A DNA stretch of 37,413 nt, taken from positions 1 to 37,413 of the forward strand of contig JAKJDQ010000003.1 in NCBI GenBank assembly GCA_022705845.1, read 5' to 3'. The notes under the pieces were generated by a model that did not search any database, was not told the DNA's origin, and was given only the letters and a program-made list of their open reading frames with translations. The DNA comes from Patescibacteria group bacterium (lineage in GTDB: Bacteria; Patescibacteriota; Patescibacteriia; Patescibacteriales; Patescibacteriaceae). Shown here in pieces: positions 24,424-32,912 of this stretch (positions are counted from its first letter, which is position 1; the number at the start of each line of letters is the position of its first letter). The position numbers and the translations under genes were made by a program.

Positions 24424-24453
24424 AAAATTTGCCAAAACATTTTGGCAAATTTT
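24424..24453. terminator. Hairpin between the two halves of the pilin-like array
   Basis: A 14-base inverted repeat (AAAATTTGCCAAAA and its complement) around CA. A-run before and T-run after allow termination in either direction; in context it should limit read-through from the 24473-25296 genes into the 22704-24370 genes. Confidence 0.65.
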
Positions 24454-24472
24454 ATTTAATAACAGCTAACTT

Positions 24473-24874
24473 TTAGTCGGGTACCGCCGTAGACGGATTA
24501 GTCGCGCTAATTATAGCATTAATAACGAAGGTGCTTAAAGCGTAAGCCATTAAAACAATTACTAGGCCAATAACTGCCGCGGTCATTATTTTTTTAGCCT
24601 TAGCGATTTTGTCTTCACTGCCAGCTGCCGTCATCCACTGAAAGCCAGCTACAATAATTAGGACGACAGCAATAGTTCCTAAAAAGCCAAGCACTACTTT
24701 GATTACATTAGCCACAACATCGCGAGGATCAGTGTCGGATAGTCCTATATTTGCATAGGAGTTTTGAGTATTACCCCAAACGTCTAAGTTTTGCGCATTG
24801 ACTGTGACTGGGGATAAAGAGATTAAACTTGTTGCCCAGACTAGCGACATAATACCAATTAACCATTTTTTCAT
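24473..24874 (-). CDS. Pilin-like protein 2
   Basis: 133 residues. Clean signal peptide (MKKWLIGIMSLVWATSL…VTVNA, cleavage before QNLDVWG); polar linker with SDTDPRDVVANVIKVVLGF; helices LGTIAVVLIIVAGFQWMTA and GLVIVLMAYALSTFVINAI around a charged loop (GSEDKIAKAKKIM); short tail. Closest to protein 1 in the array (shared DPR and GFLGTIAVVLI), so these two form one subgroup and proteins 3-6 another. Confidence 0.75.
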   Translation of the reverse strand: MKKWLIGIMSLVWATSLISLSPVTVNAQNLDVWGNTQNSYANIGLSDTDPRDVVANVIKVVLGFLGTIAVVLIIVAGFQWMTAAGSEDKIAKAKKIMTAAVIGLVIVLMAYALSTFVINAIISATNPSTAVPD

Positions 24875-24906
24875 AATTTTTTGTTAATTATTAATTATAA
24901 AAATTT

Positions 24907-25296
24907 TTAAATTGCATTGCTTAATGCTTTAGTTATAAACATTGTTAGACCATAAGAAGCCAAAATAATTATTAGACCAATAACTGCCGCGGAGATAATT
25001 TTTTGAGCCTTAGCCACATTATCTGGTTTACCGCCGGCAGTCATCCATATGAAGCCAGCATAGAGTATCAATACTACGGCGATAGTTCCTAAAAATCCTA
25101 ATATAATTTTAATAACATCAACTACTATTTGCCGTGGATCCCTTTCTCTAAAACCAATATTATTAAAAGCGCAAGTAGCTATATTACCTTCTCCCCATAG
25201 ATTAACCTGAGCCTTAACTGGCTGAATAGTTAATAGATTGATTATTAAACATTGAGCTAGTAGAAGGGTGGGTATAAATTTTTTTATTAGGTTCAT
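24907..25296 (-). CDS. Pilin-like protein 1
   Basis: 129 residues. Signal peptide (MNLIKKFIPTLLLAQCL…QPVKA, cleavage before QVNLWG); linker with one Cys (ATCAFNNIGFRERDPRQ); helices FLGTIAVVLILYAGFIWMTA and IGLIIILASYGLTMFI with loop GGKPDNVAKAQKIISAA. First gene of the array, with its own promoter upstream, divergent from the penicillin-binding protein gene. In type IV secretion systems such proteins polymerise into pili; here the machinery genes are not in the window. Confidence 0.75.
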   Translation of the reverse strand: MNLIKKFIPTLLLAQCLIINLLTIQPVKAQVNLWGEGNIATCAFNNIGFRERDPRQIVVDVIKIILGFLGTIAVVLILYAGFIWMTAGGKPDNVAKAQKIISAAVIGLIIILASYGLTMFITKALSNAI

Positions 25297-25336
25297 AAAT
25301 TAACTTTATTGAAATATAAAAAATCAATTCGCCATT

Positions 25337-25366
25337 ATTATAACATAGCCTTATATAAGCTAGCAA
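25337..25366 (-). promoter_or_regulatory. Promoter of the pilin-like array
   Basis: Minus-strand TTGCTA (25361-25366), 18-bp spacer, TATAAT (25337-25342) with TGT before it (extended -10). The same hexamers and spacing occur at the polA promoter. Confidence 0.65.
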
Positions 25367-25408
25367 GGGCTGTGGCCTTCTAGCTACTTTTAATTATATA
25401 TAATTATT

Positions 25409-25417
25409 TGCTATAAT
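25409..25417 (+). promoter_or_regulatory. Extended -10 promoter of the PBP gene
   Basis: TGC followed by TATAAT (25412-25417), 27 bases before the ATG at 25444. No clear -35; an extended -10 can work without one. Confidence 0.5.
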
Positions 25418-25443
25418 TCAATAGACAAAGATTATTTTTTATT

Positions 25444-28335
25444 ATGCCCATACCTAAATTAGTTGTCCGCAAACCCTCTCATACCTATACAGCATATGTT
25501 AATCGGACCGGCCATCGTTCATCTTCAATTGTTAAATCAAGGCAACCCAATACTCGACGGCCGACTCGCCGCCGTCTTAATTGGCCTAAGATTATTAAGT
25601 TTTTTGGGGCGTTGCTCATTTTATTTTTAATGATCAGTGTTTTCGCCTTCTGGTGGTTGTCACGTGATTTGCCATCACCTAATAAATTGCTAGAGAGAGA
25701 GATAGCTCAAAGTACTAAGATCTATGACCGTAAGGGTGAAACTATCCTTTATGAGATTCATGGTGATCAAAAAAGAACACTAGTTAATCTTGATCAAATT
25801 CCTGACCATGTTAAGCAAGCAACGATTGCCATTGAAGACAAGGATTTTTATAACCATGGCGCTTTTAGTTTGTGGGCCATGTTCCGCACTGCTGTCACTA
25901 ATGTTTTGTTCCATCGGCGGGCTGGTGGTTCTACTTTAACTCAGCAATTTGTGAAAAATGCCCTATTAACTTCAGAAAAAACATATACCCGCAAGATTAA
26001 GGAGCTTATTTTGGCCTACCGGATTGAAAAGAAATTTTCTAAAGATGAAATTTTACAGATGTATTTAAATGAAATTCCTTATGGCTCCAATGCTTATGGT
26101 GTTGAAGCCGCTAGTCAGCGTTATTTCGGTAAGAGCATTAGTCAGGTAAATTTAGCTGAGGCGGCAATTTTAGCAGCCCTACCTCAAGCCCCAACCCGTT
26201 ACTCACCCTATGGTCCTAACAGAGACACCCTAATAGCCCGGCAACGTTATATTTTAGATTTAATGGCCGAACAAGGTTATATTAGTAAAGAGGAAGCAGC
26301 TGAAGCTAAAGATTTCCCCTTACAGTTTAAGCCCTTACAAGAAAATGGCAATATTATTGCCCCTCATTTTGTGATGGAAATTAAAGGTCAGCTAGCCGAG
26401 AAATATGGCGAAAAAATGCTAGAACAAGGAGGATTAAAGATTTATTCTACTATTGATTTAGAAAAGCAAAAGATTGCCGAAGAGGCAGTAATGACTCAAG
26501 CTGAAAAAAATGTAAAAAATTTTGGCGCTAATAATGCTGCTTTATTTTCTATTGATGCTAAAACGGGAGATATTCTAGCCATGGTGGGCTCTAGAGATTA
26601 TTTTAATGACGATATTGACGGACAGGTAAATTTAACCTTAAGGCCTCGGCAGCCAGGGTCATCTTTTAAGCCCGTAGTTTACGCTACTGCTTTTATGAAG
26701 GGTTATACGCCGCGGACAGTTTTATTTGATGTCGTAACTAATTTTTCTTTAGATCCAGACAAACCCTATGAGCCACATAATTATAATGGTCAAGAATATG
26801 GCCCAGTTACTATGAAGAAAGCTCTGGCCGGTTCACTCAATATTCCAGCCGTTAAAACTTTATATTTGGCAGGCCTAGACGATGTTTTAGTTATGGCTAA
26901 AAATTTAGGCTATACTACCCTAAACGATAAAAGTCGCTTTGGTTTGTCTTTAGTTTTGGGCGGCGGCGAGGTAAAATTAGCCGAGCATGTAGCCGCTTAT
27001 AGTGCTTTTGCGCGTGATGGAGAGATGGTTAAGCCACGTTATATACTAAAAGTGGAAGATAAAGATGGTAAAATTCTTGAAGAGACTCAGCCGGAACATA
27101 TTAAAGTTTTGGAGCCGCAAATTGCCAGAGAGATAAATGATATTCTTAGTGACAACGATGAACGTATGTATATTTTTGGGGCTAAAAATCATTTAACTCT
27201 TAATGATCGGCCGGCAGCTGTTAAAACTGGCACTACTAATGATTATAAAGATGCATGGACTATTGGTTACACCCCGTCAATTATTACCGGGGTTTGGGTT
27301 GGCAATAATGACAATAAATCAATGAGTAAAGGGGCTGACGGTAGCGTAGTCGCTGCTCCAATCTGGCAAAATTATATGAATCGTATTTTAACTGGCACCC
27401 CGGTAGAAACATTTAAAAAGCCAGAAATTGAAGATACCGGAAAACCTGTTTTAGATGGAGTCATCCCGACCACTACCGTAGTTAAGGTAGATAAAGTCTC
27501 TGGATTATTGGCTACTAGTTCTACACCACCCGATATGATTCGCGAAGACCGTTATTGGCAAGGACATTGTATTCTTTATTATGTTGATCGCGAAAATCCT
27601 CGCGGGCCAGCGCCTACTAACCCTGGAGCTGATCCCCAATTTGCTTCTTGGGAGGCGGGGGTTAAGAGTTGGGCCGAGAGACAGAAACTTAATTTAGCTG
27701 AACCGCCCAAAGACAGCGATAATTTACATATTCCTGAGAATCAACCCGATTTAACAATTATTAGTCCATCACCAGGACAAAATATTAGTAATCATAGTTT
27801 ATTGGTTAATGCTACTGCTATTGCGCCCCGGGGGGTTAAAAGTTTTAATATATATATTAATGGCTTTTTGTTAAAAACTATTAATGGCGATAGTTTAAAT
27901 GAAGTTATCAGTCTTGATTTTTTGCCCAATGGTCAGCACAAAATAGCCCTAGAGGCTTGTGATGATGTTAAAAATTGTACTAAACACGAGCTTACTATTA
28001 TCTTGGAGGGTGGTGATAATATCAATAATTTAACCATGGATTGGCTATCCCCTGGCGATGGTTTGACTTATCGGGCAGCTGATTTTCCTGTGGCCCTTCA
28101 GCTTAAAATTAGTAATTTTAAGCTAGCCCATAAAATTAAAGTATATTACAAAATTAAAGGTTCTTCGCCCCAGCTTATTACTGTCGTCCAGCCGGACGAT
28201 AATGGCCTAGCTAATATTAATTTTCCCCAGCCAGCTGAAGGTAATGGTACTTATGTAATAACAGCAGAGGCAGAATTGTGGACCGGAGAGATCGTTACTA
28301 GTTCCGGACTTACTTTATTGGTGAGAGGATTATAA
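25444..28335 (+). CDS. Class A penicillin-binding protein (transglycosylase-transpeptidase) with C-terminal Ig-like extension
   Basis: 963 residues. Basic cytoplasmic N-terminus (RRPTRRRLNWPK), one membrane segment (about 52-73), then a GT51 glycosyltransferase: IEDKDFYNHGAFS with Glu131, GGSTLTQQFVKN, RKIKELILAYRIEKKFSKDE, LNEIPYGSNAYGVEAAS. The transpeptidase has SSFK at 406-409, SLN at 464-466 and KTGT at 594-597, all intact. After about residue 770 come beta-rich Ig-like segments (PDLTIISPSPGQNI, FNIYINGFLLKTING, LDFLPNGQHKIALEA) and a second similar unit, perhaps wall- or pilus-contacting. It polymerises and crosslinks peptidoglycan outside the membrane. Its 3' end is one base from the convergent ROK gene. 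Confidence 0.94.
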   Translation: MPIPKLVVRKPSHTYTAYVNRTGHRSSSIVKSRQPNTRRPTRRRLNWPKIIKFFGALLILFLMISVFAFWWLSRDLPSPNKLLEREIAQSTKIYDRKGETILYEIHGDQKRTLVNLDQIPDHVKQATIAIEDKDFYNHGAFSLWAMFRTAVTNVLFHRRAGGSTLTQQFVKNALLTSEKTYTRKIKELILAYRIEKKFSKDEILQMYLNEIPYGSNAYGVEAASQRYFGKSISQVNLAEAAILAALPQAPTRYSPYGPNRDTLIARQRYILDLMAEQGYISKEEAAEAKDFPLQFKPLQENGNIIAPHFVMEIKGQLAEKYGEKMLEQGGLKIYSTIDLEKQKIAEEAVMTQAEKNVKNFGANNAALFSIDAKTGDILAMVGSRDYFNDDIDGQVNLTLRPRQPGSSFKPVVYATAFMKGYTPRTVLFDVVTNFSLDPDKPYEPHNYNGQEYGPVTMKKALAGSLNIPAVKTLYLAGLDDVLVMAKNLGYTTLNDKSRFGLSLVLGGGEVKLAEHVAAYSAFARDGEMVKPRYILKVEDKDGKILEETQPEHIKVLEPQIAREINDILSDNDERMYIFGAKNHLTLNDRPAAVKTGTTNDYKDAWTIGYTPSIITGVWVGNNDNKSMSKGADGSVVAAPIWQNYMNRILTGTPVETFKKPEIEDTGKPVLDGVIPTTTVVKVDKVSGLLATSSTPPDMIREDRYWQGHCILYYVDRENPRGPAPTNPGADPQFASWEAGVKSWAERQKLNLAEPPKDSDNLHIPENQPDLTIISPSPGQNISNHSLLVNATAIAPRGVKSFNIYINGFLLKTINGDSLNEVISLDFLPNGQHKIALEACDDVKNCTKHELTIILEGGDNINNLTMDWLSPGDGLTYRAADFPVALQLKISNFKLAHKIKVYYKIKGSSPQLITVVQPDDNGLANINFPQPAEGNGTYVITAEAELWTGEIVTSSGLTLLVRGL

Positions 28336-28336
28336 T

Positions 28337-29179
28337 TTAAATTAATAAACTAGCCCCTATAGCTGCAGCTTTTTGATTTTGTCCGATAATCCATTTAGGC
28401 CTATTAGGGGTTAGGCTTCGTTCGTTTATTATTTGTTTTACTACTGGTAAATAGGTTTTATAGTATCGGCTAACTCCTCCAGTTAAAATTATTACTTCAG
28501 GATTGAGGAGGTTATTGAGATTAACCATAGCTAAACCTAGGATTTTGGCAAATTTTTTTACTTTTTGTTGCGCCTGAGAATCGCCCTCTTGGGCAGCAGT
28601 AAAGAGGCGGCCGGCCGGATGACCCATTATTTTGTGGTAATAATATTCTAAATCAACTTCAGTTTGTTGATCAATAATCATGTGCCCAATTTCACTGCTG
28701 ATACCTAATTCGGGGATAATATTTTTTCCATTTATAGCAATTGCTCCTCCAATGCCAGTACCGAGGGCTAGCACCACAAAAGTTGTGGTTTTTAAGGATT
28801 GGTGGCTCATTAAATAGGCCCGCAGAAAACAATTAACATCATTATCTAATGATATTTTTTTATCAGGAAATTCTTTAGCTAGAAGGTTATTTAAATTTTT
28901 GTTGTTTAATACAGTTAGGTTAGGACAATTTATTATTTGGCCGTTTTTAATTATTCCAGGTATGCCAATTCCAATAGTCTCAGGAACACTTTTTATTTTA
29001 TCGGCCGCCCTAATTAATCGTTTAATTTCTAGATTAATTTGCTCAATTAATACTGGCAGGCTATCTTTCATAATTGGCTGTCGATGGGCAGCATAGACCT
29101 TTCGGCTCTGCTGGTTATATAACAGGCCAAAAATTTTAGACCCTCCAATGTCTAACCCTATGCTTAGTTGTTGTTTCAT
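28337..29179 (-). CDS. ROK-family sugar kinase lacking the zinc motif
   Basis: 280 residues. Phosphate-binding loop IGLDIGGSKIFGLLY, catalytic Asp114 in LDNDVNCF, second ATP loop LALGTGIGGAIAINGKN, and the adenosine region EVIILTGGVSRYY. After the conserved GIS-EIGHMIID the usual cysteine cluster (CxCGxxGCxE) is replaced by QQTEVDLEYYYHKIMG, so the structural zinc site is gone. Family members phosphorylate glucose, N-acetylglucosamine or similar sugars, or act as repressors; no helix-turn-helix is present, so a kinase is likely. Start overlaps the upstream stop as ATGA; last gene of the sugar module. Confidence 0.87.
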   Translation of the reverse strand: MKQQLSIGLDIGGSKIFGLLYNQQSRKVYAAHRQPIMKDSLPVLIEQINLEIKRLIRAADKIKSVPETIGIGIPGIIKNGQIINCPNLTVLNNKNLNNLLAKEFPDKKISLDNDVNCFLRAYLMSHQSLKTTTFVVLALGTGIGGAIAINGKNIIPELGISSEIGHMIIDQQTEVDLEYYYHKIMGHPAGRLFTAAQEGDSQAQQKVKKFAKILGLAMVNLNNLLNPEVIILTGGVSRYYKTYLPVVKQIINERSLTPNRPKWIIGQNQKAAAIGASLLI

Positions 29180-30195
29180 AAAGATTGGCTAAAAAGATTT
29201 TTAATAAATTCCCAATATTCACTATTACCATTTACTTCTTTTTCCCAATACCACCATTCTACCCCCCAAAGATAAAAAGTTTTAAAACCACCTTGGCGGC
29301 TGTATTCTAGGATGTCTTTTAATTTGTCTAAATTCATTGTTCGATCTCTTTCCTCTTTTGGTAAAGTGAAATAAGGCTGACGACCCCATGGCTCAGCCTG
29401 CATTTCAATAACAATGATTTTAGCATTAGTAAATAATTCAGTAATATTAGCCTTTATTCTAAAAAAGTTAGGAGTGAATGGATAGGTTATATAATGTTTG
29501 AGGGTTTTGCTATAGGTATGGCGATAGATTGAGGTGCCCATGATATCGGCTCGTTTGGCAGCGGGAATCCAAACACTTAACTCTCCACTGTCAGTGATGA
29601 TAACTGGTTTTTTAGTATTTTGGCGAGCTAGGGCTATCTCTTTGTCTAAAAGTTTAATATCTAGTTTTGGGCATTCGCCAAAGCCAATTAAAAATGGCTC
29701 ATTTTCTATTTGCCAGGCAATTACCATGGGGTTATTGTCATATCTATTAATAGTTTCTCGGATATAATTAAGTAATTTTGTTTGTTGATTTTCTTTATCC
29801 TGCTGGGCATACCATTCTGGATAGTGACATTCTGGCCAGCGAGGCAAGCGGGCCCCAACGGCTAAAATTATATCTACCCCTCTTTGGCTTGCTTGATCTA
29901 TTTGCCAATCTAATTGGCTAAAATCATATTCTCCTTCATTTTTTTCAATTATTGGCCAATAAGCTATTAATCTTAAATGTTTAACCTTTAGATCATCTAG
30001 CATTTCAATATAAGCATCACGCCAATCTAAGCCCATATCATTTAAAACTAATGGGGAAAAAGTTAAGCCATAGGTAAGTTCTTTTGGCGGGTAGATTGTC
30101 CGTTGGGTTAGTCTAATCCAGAGTAAACTGAGGATTATCAAGCAGGTCAGAATAATAACAAAACGTCGCCAATGTTTCTTGATTTTCTTTATCAT
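29176..30195 (-). CDS. Membrane-anchored (beta/alpha)8 glycoside hydrolase
   Basis: 339 residues. N-terminal anchor (VIILTCLIILSLLWI, about 13-27) with the barrel outside the cell. Clan-A features: LRLIAYWPIIEKNEGEYDFSQLD on strand 2-3, VIAWQIENEP with acid/base Glu166, and IIVIEMQAEPWG with nucleophile candidate Glu264. The pattern resembles GH5/GH42-like beta-glycosidases; the exact family and substrate cannot be fixed by eye. It overlaps both neighbours by four bases (ATGA), so the three genes are translationally coupled. Confidence 0.8.
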   Translation of the reverse strand: MIKKIKKHWRRFVIILTCLIILSLLWIRLTQRTIYPPKELTYGLTFSPLVLNDMGLDWRDAYIEMLDDLKVKHLRLIAYWPIIEKNEGEYDFSQLDWQIDQASQRGVDIILAVGARLPRWPECHYPEWYAQQDKENQQTKLLNYIRETINRYDNNPMVIAWQIENEPFLIGFGECPKLDIKLLDKEIALARQNTKKPVIITDSGELSVWIPAAKRADIMGTSIYRHTYSKTLKHYITYPFTPNFFRIKANITELFTNAKIIVIEMQAEPWGRQPYFTLPKEERDRTMNLDKLKDILEYSRQGGFKTFYLWGVEWWYWEKEVNGNSEYWEFIKNLFSQSL

Positions 30196-31139
30196 AATAA
30201 TAAAAACAGTCCTATATTAATTAAAATAATACCAATTAGTTTATGCCAGATATTATCGCGATTAATTTCTTGTTTAAGTAGCTTGGGATAGTGTTTGCCC
30301 ATAAAGAAGACGATTATTAGTAAAAATAGATATTGTAACCCTTGCAGACTGTTGACTAAAGAAACATCAGCTAATGATATAGCAAAATTAGTCATTACAA
30401 AGGCAATGAAGGCTGCTAACCGGATACCCAAGAATAGCGGCCAACTTTTTACAGTGGCCTGACGTCGCGGGCGATTAAAAATTAGCTTTCTATTTCTGGC
30501 TGGAACTAATAGTAATAAGGCCCCTAGAAAACTACCCAGCCTAGTCCAGATGAATGAATTAGCAAAACCCTGAGAGTCATATATAAATTTTATAAATACA
30601 TAGTAAGTCGCAAAAACAAAAGAAGCCACTAGAGAGTTAAATAAAAGACGGCCAGTACTGCGCATGCTGGCTTTATGGGGTTGGAGAAATTTTTTTATTT
30701 TAATCCACCATTTATGCCAAAGAGTGTCGTGGGGGTTAAAAGAAACAAAACCACTGCCGACAATTAAAATAATAAGGGCTGCCAACTCTTGTGATGTTAA
30801 ATTGTGTCTGCCGATTAAAAAATTTAAAAGCAGGGTAAAAAATGGGATAAAAGAGCCAGCTATTGGTACTACTTTAGTTGTTTCACCTTGATGTAGTGCT
30901 TTATACCAAAAATAGAGGGCGGCCATAAAAATTAAACCAGCCAAAAGATCTAATAATAGCCAGCCAAACGTTGGTATGTGTCGATTAAATATAAAAAGAA
31001 CGCAATTGCCAATACTCCAGATGCCCACATAAAAGGCGTAAGATACCGAAGAATGAACTTTTTGTGACAGGAAATACTTATCGGCCAAGTATACTACTCC
31101 ATTTAAAAGATTAGCTAAAATCGTAATTATTAGCCACAT
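30192..31139 (-). CDS. EamA/DMT-superfamily transporter
   Basis: 315 residues with about ten hydrophobic segments in two related halves; the first starts IITILANLLNGVVYLADKYFL and contains ALYFWYKALHQGETTKVVPIAGSFIP (the EamA end-of-helix pattern, quoted in parts: YKALHQGETTKVVPI), the second ends LIGIILINIGLFLLL. EamA proteins move small metabolites and, in some cases, sugars. Its place between two glycosidases suggests a sugar or disaccharide substrate, which is inference. It starts three bases after the GH1 gene. Confidence 0.82.
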   Translation of the reverse strand: MWLIITILANLLNGVVYLADKYFLSQKVHSSVSYAFYVGIWSIGNCVLFIFNRHIPTFGWLLLDLLAGLIFMAALYFWYKALHQGETTKVVPIAGSFIPFFTLLLNFLIGRHNLTSQELAALIILIVGSGFVSFNPHDTLWHKWWIKIKKFLQPHKASMRSTGRLLFNSLVASFVFATYYVFIKFIYDSQGFANSFIWTRLGSFLGALLLLVPARNRKLIFNRPRRQATVKSWPLFLGIRLAAFIAFVMTNFAISLADVSLVNSLQGLQYLFLLIIVFFMGKHYPKLLKQEINRDNIWHKLIGIILINIGLFLLL

Positions 31140-31142
31140 ATT

Positions 31143-32315
31143 TTATAATCCATTGTTTTTACAAATATTAGCATAAACCTTGCTACTGGGGCGGGGTTGG
31201 CGTTTAAGTGAGGGGTAATCAACGGTATAAAGCCCAAATCGAGGCGTAAAGCCCTTATCCCACTCAAAATTATCCAATAATGACCAATAAAAATATCCTT
31301 TTATATCACAACCATTCTGGATAGCCCGATGGACCATCTTTAAGTGCTCTCTAATAAAATCTGCCCTGTATTGATCTTTGGCGTCAGCTATTCCATTTTC
31401 TAGAATATAAATGGGCAAATTATATTTTTTAGCTGACATTAAAACATCGTATAATCCATAAGGATTTATGGGCCAGCCCAAATCGCTATGTGGTAAGTTA
31501 TCTAAAGAACGTCGTCCTAGACCAATTAGTTTATAAAAATAGTAATTAATACCTAGATAGTCTTGGTAGCCGCTAATTTTTTGAAAAAAATAATCATTTA
31601 TAATGTACTTGGCAATTTTATTTATTTTTTTATTAAACCAATAGTCATTAACTGGTTCAAAATACTGGCTATTATTGGCAATGCCTACTAAGCATTTTTT
31701 ATTGGCTAAATGCAGGCTTTGATAAGCCAAGGAGTGGGCTTGAATTAGATTGTTTACCACCTTTTGCCAGGCGTTTAAATTTCTCTTTTGCGGTGGCCAA
31801 TGACCTCGCCCATAAGCATTCCAGGCGTAAATCATCGGTTCGTTAATAGTGCACCAAATTTCTACCCCAGTAATATTTTGGGCCAGATAGATGACATAAT
31901 TATTAAATATGTGTGGCGCAGCCTGATTTTCCCAGCCGCCGATAGTTGAAAACCATAGTGGATGAGTAAAATGATGAAGAGTAACTACGGGTTTAATTTT
32001 TTGTTTGAGGCATTCATTAATTACTGCTTGGTAGTGCCGTAAGGCTTTAGTATTAAATTGTCCTTGTTTGGGTTCAATCCGGCTCCATTCAATAGAAAAG
32101 CGGTAGGCGTTATTGTTAAGTTTTTTAGCCAGACTGATATCTTTTTTAAAGTAATGATAGGAGCCACAAGCAATACTGGACATAGATCCATCAATTGTTT
32201 TACCCGGTTCCCAGACAGACCAATCATTAAGATTGTTGCCCTCTGTTTGGTGGGCAGAAGTAGCGGTGCCCCAAAGAAATTCTTTAGGAAAATGGTATAA
32301 TATTTGAGAAGTCAT
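31143..32315 (-). CDS. GH1 beta-glycosidase (beta-glucosidase-like)
   Basis: 390 residues, a little shorter than the 440-470 usual for GH1. N-terminal signature FPKEFLWGTATSAHQTEG, YRFSIEWSRIEPKQGQ, TLHHFTHPLW, acid/base TINEP (Glu159), nucleophile ILENG (Glu306), and the C-terminal aglycone site YFYWSLLDNFEWDKGFTPRFGL. No signal peptide, so cytoplasmic: it would split beta-glucosides or beta-galactosides after uptake. The start MTSQILYHFPKEF is the only well-placed ATG. First gene of the module. Confidence 0.92.
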   Translation of the reverse strand: MTSQILYHFPKEFLWGTATSAHQTEGNNLNDWSVWEPGKTIDGSMSSIACGSYHYFKKDISLAKKLNNNAYRFSIEWSRIEPKQGQFNTKALRHYQAVINECLKQKIKPVVTLHHFTHPLWFSTIGGWENQAAPHIFNNYVIYLAQNITGVEIWCTINEPMIYAWNAYGRGHWPPQKRNLNAWQKVVNNLIQAHSLAYQSLHLANKKCLVGIANNSQYFEPVNDYWFNKKINKIAKYIINDYFFQKISGYQDYLGINYYFYKLIGLGRRSLDNLPHSDLGWPINPYGLYDVLMSAKKYNLPIYILENGIADAKDQYRADFIREHLKMVHRAIQNGCDIKGYFYWSLLDNFEWDKGFTPRFGLYTVDYPSLKRQPRPSSKVYANICKNNGL

Positions 32316-32349
32316 GGCATGACCTTATTTATTGACTGATAATAATGGC

Positions 32350-32378
32350 AGTATATCATTTTTTGCATTGGGAGACAA
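32350..32378 (-). promoter_or_regulatory. Promoter of the sugar module
   Basis: Minus-strand TTGTCT (32373-32378), 17-bp spacer, TATACT (32350-32355) preceded by TGA (extended -10). Confidence 0.6.
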
Positions 32379-32385
32379 TAATTTT

Positions 32386-32414
32386 TTGCTGTTCTTAGTG
32401 AATTATAGTATAAT
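32386..32414 (+). promoter_or_regulatory. Promoter of the 32441-33777 genes
   Basis: TTGCTG (32386-32391), 17-bp spacer, TATAAT (32409-32414). The same -35 hexamer as the dnaA promoter. It begins eight bases from the divergent sugar-module promoter. Confidence 0.7.
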
Positions 32415-32440
32415 AATAATAAAGTTTTAATCCATCAATC

Positions 32441-32902
32441 ATGAAATTAAAACATTATCTTTTGATTAATTTAGGGGCCGCAATTGTTTTTTGGTTGCTC
32501 TGGTTTATGGTTCTTTTTAGGGTAGATCCACTATCTACTAATTGGTTGGGGTGGGGACTTTTTTATCTAACTATGTTTGCGGCAGTTTTTAGCACCATGT
32601 CTTTGTTTGGTTTTATTTTGCGGTTTAGCCTCATCCGCCAACAATTAGCTCATCGGGCAGTTATCATTGCTTTTCGGCAGGCAGCCTTAATTGCGATTGG
32701 TGTGGTTGTTATTTTATGGCTTTTGTCTCGGCGGTTGTTCAGTTGGTTTAATTTATTTATTTTAGCTGGCGGATTGGCAATGCTGGAATTTTTTATGTTA
32801 AGTTGCCAACCTCGAGATAATCACCCTTCAGCTCATAAAATTAATAAATATGAGTCAAGACCTAAAGAAATAATTTCCTCCACCTTTAAGGAGGATCATT
32901 AA
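32441..32902 (+). CDS. Four-helix hypothetical membrane protein
   Basis: 153 residues. Hydrophobic segments at about 5-26, 36-63, 78-97 and 102-120, then a polar tail of some 30 residues (RDNHPSAHKINKYESRPK). No motif is recognised. The internal arginines (RFSLIRQQLAHRAVIIAFRQ) lie between helices two and three, on the cytoplasmic side. First of three same-strand genes separated by about ten bases each. Confidence 0.65.
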   Translation: MKLKHYLLINLGAAIVFWLLWFMVLFRVDPLSTNWLGWGLFYLTMFAAVFSTMSLFGFILRFSLIRQQLAHRAVIIAFRQAALIAIGVVVILWLLSRRLFSWFNLFILAGGLAMLEFFMLSCQPRDNHPSAHKINKYESRPKEIISSTFKEDH

Positions 32903-32912
32903 TTTTGACTAT

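Noticed and set aside
28337-32315. The sugar module as a prophage or integrated element
   Set aside because: No integrase, attachment repeats or phage genes, and the base composition looks like the neighbours.
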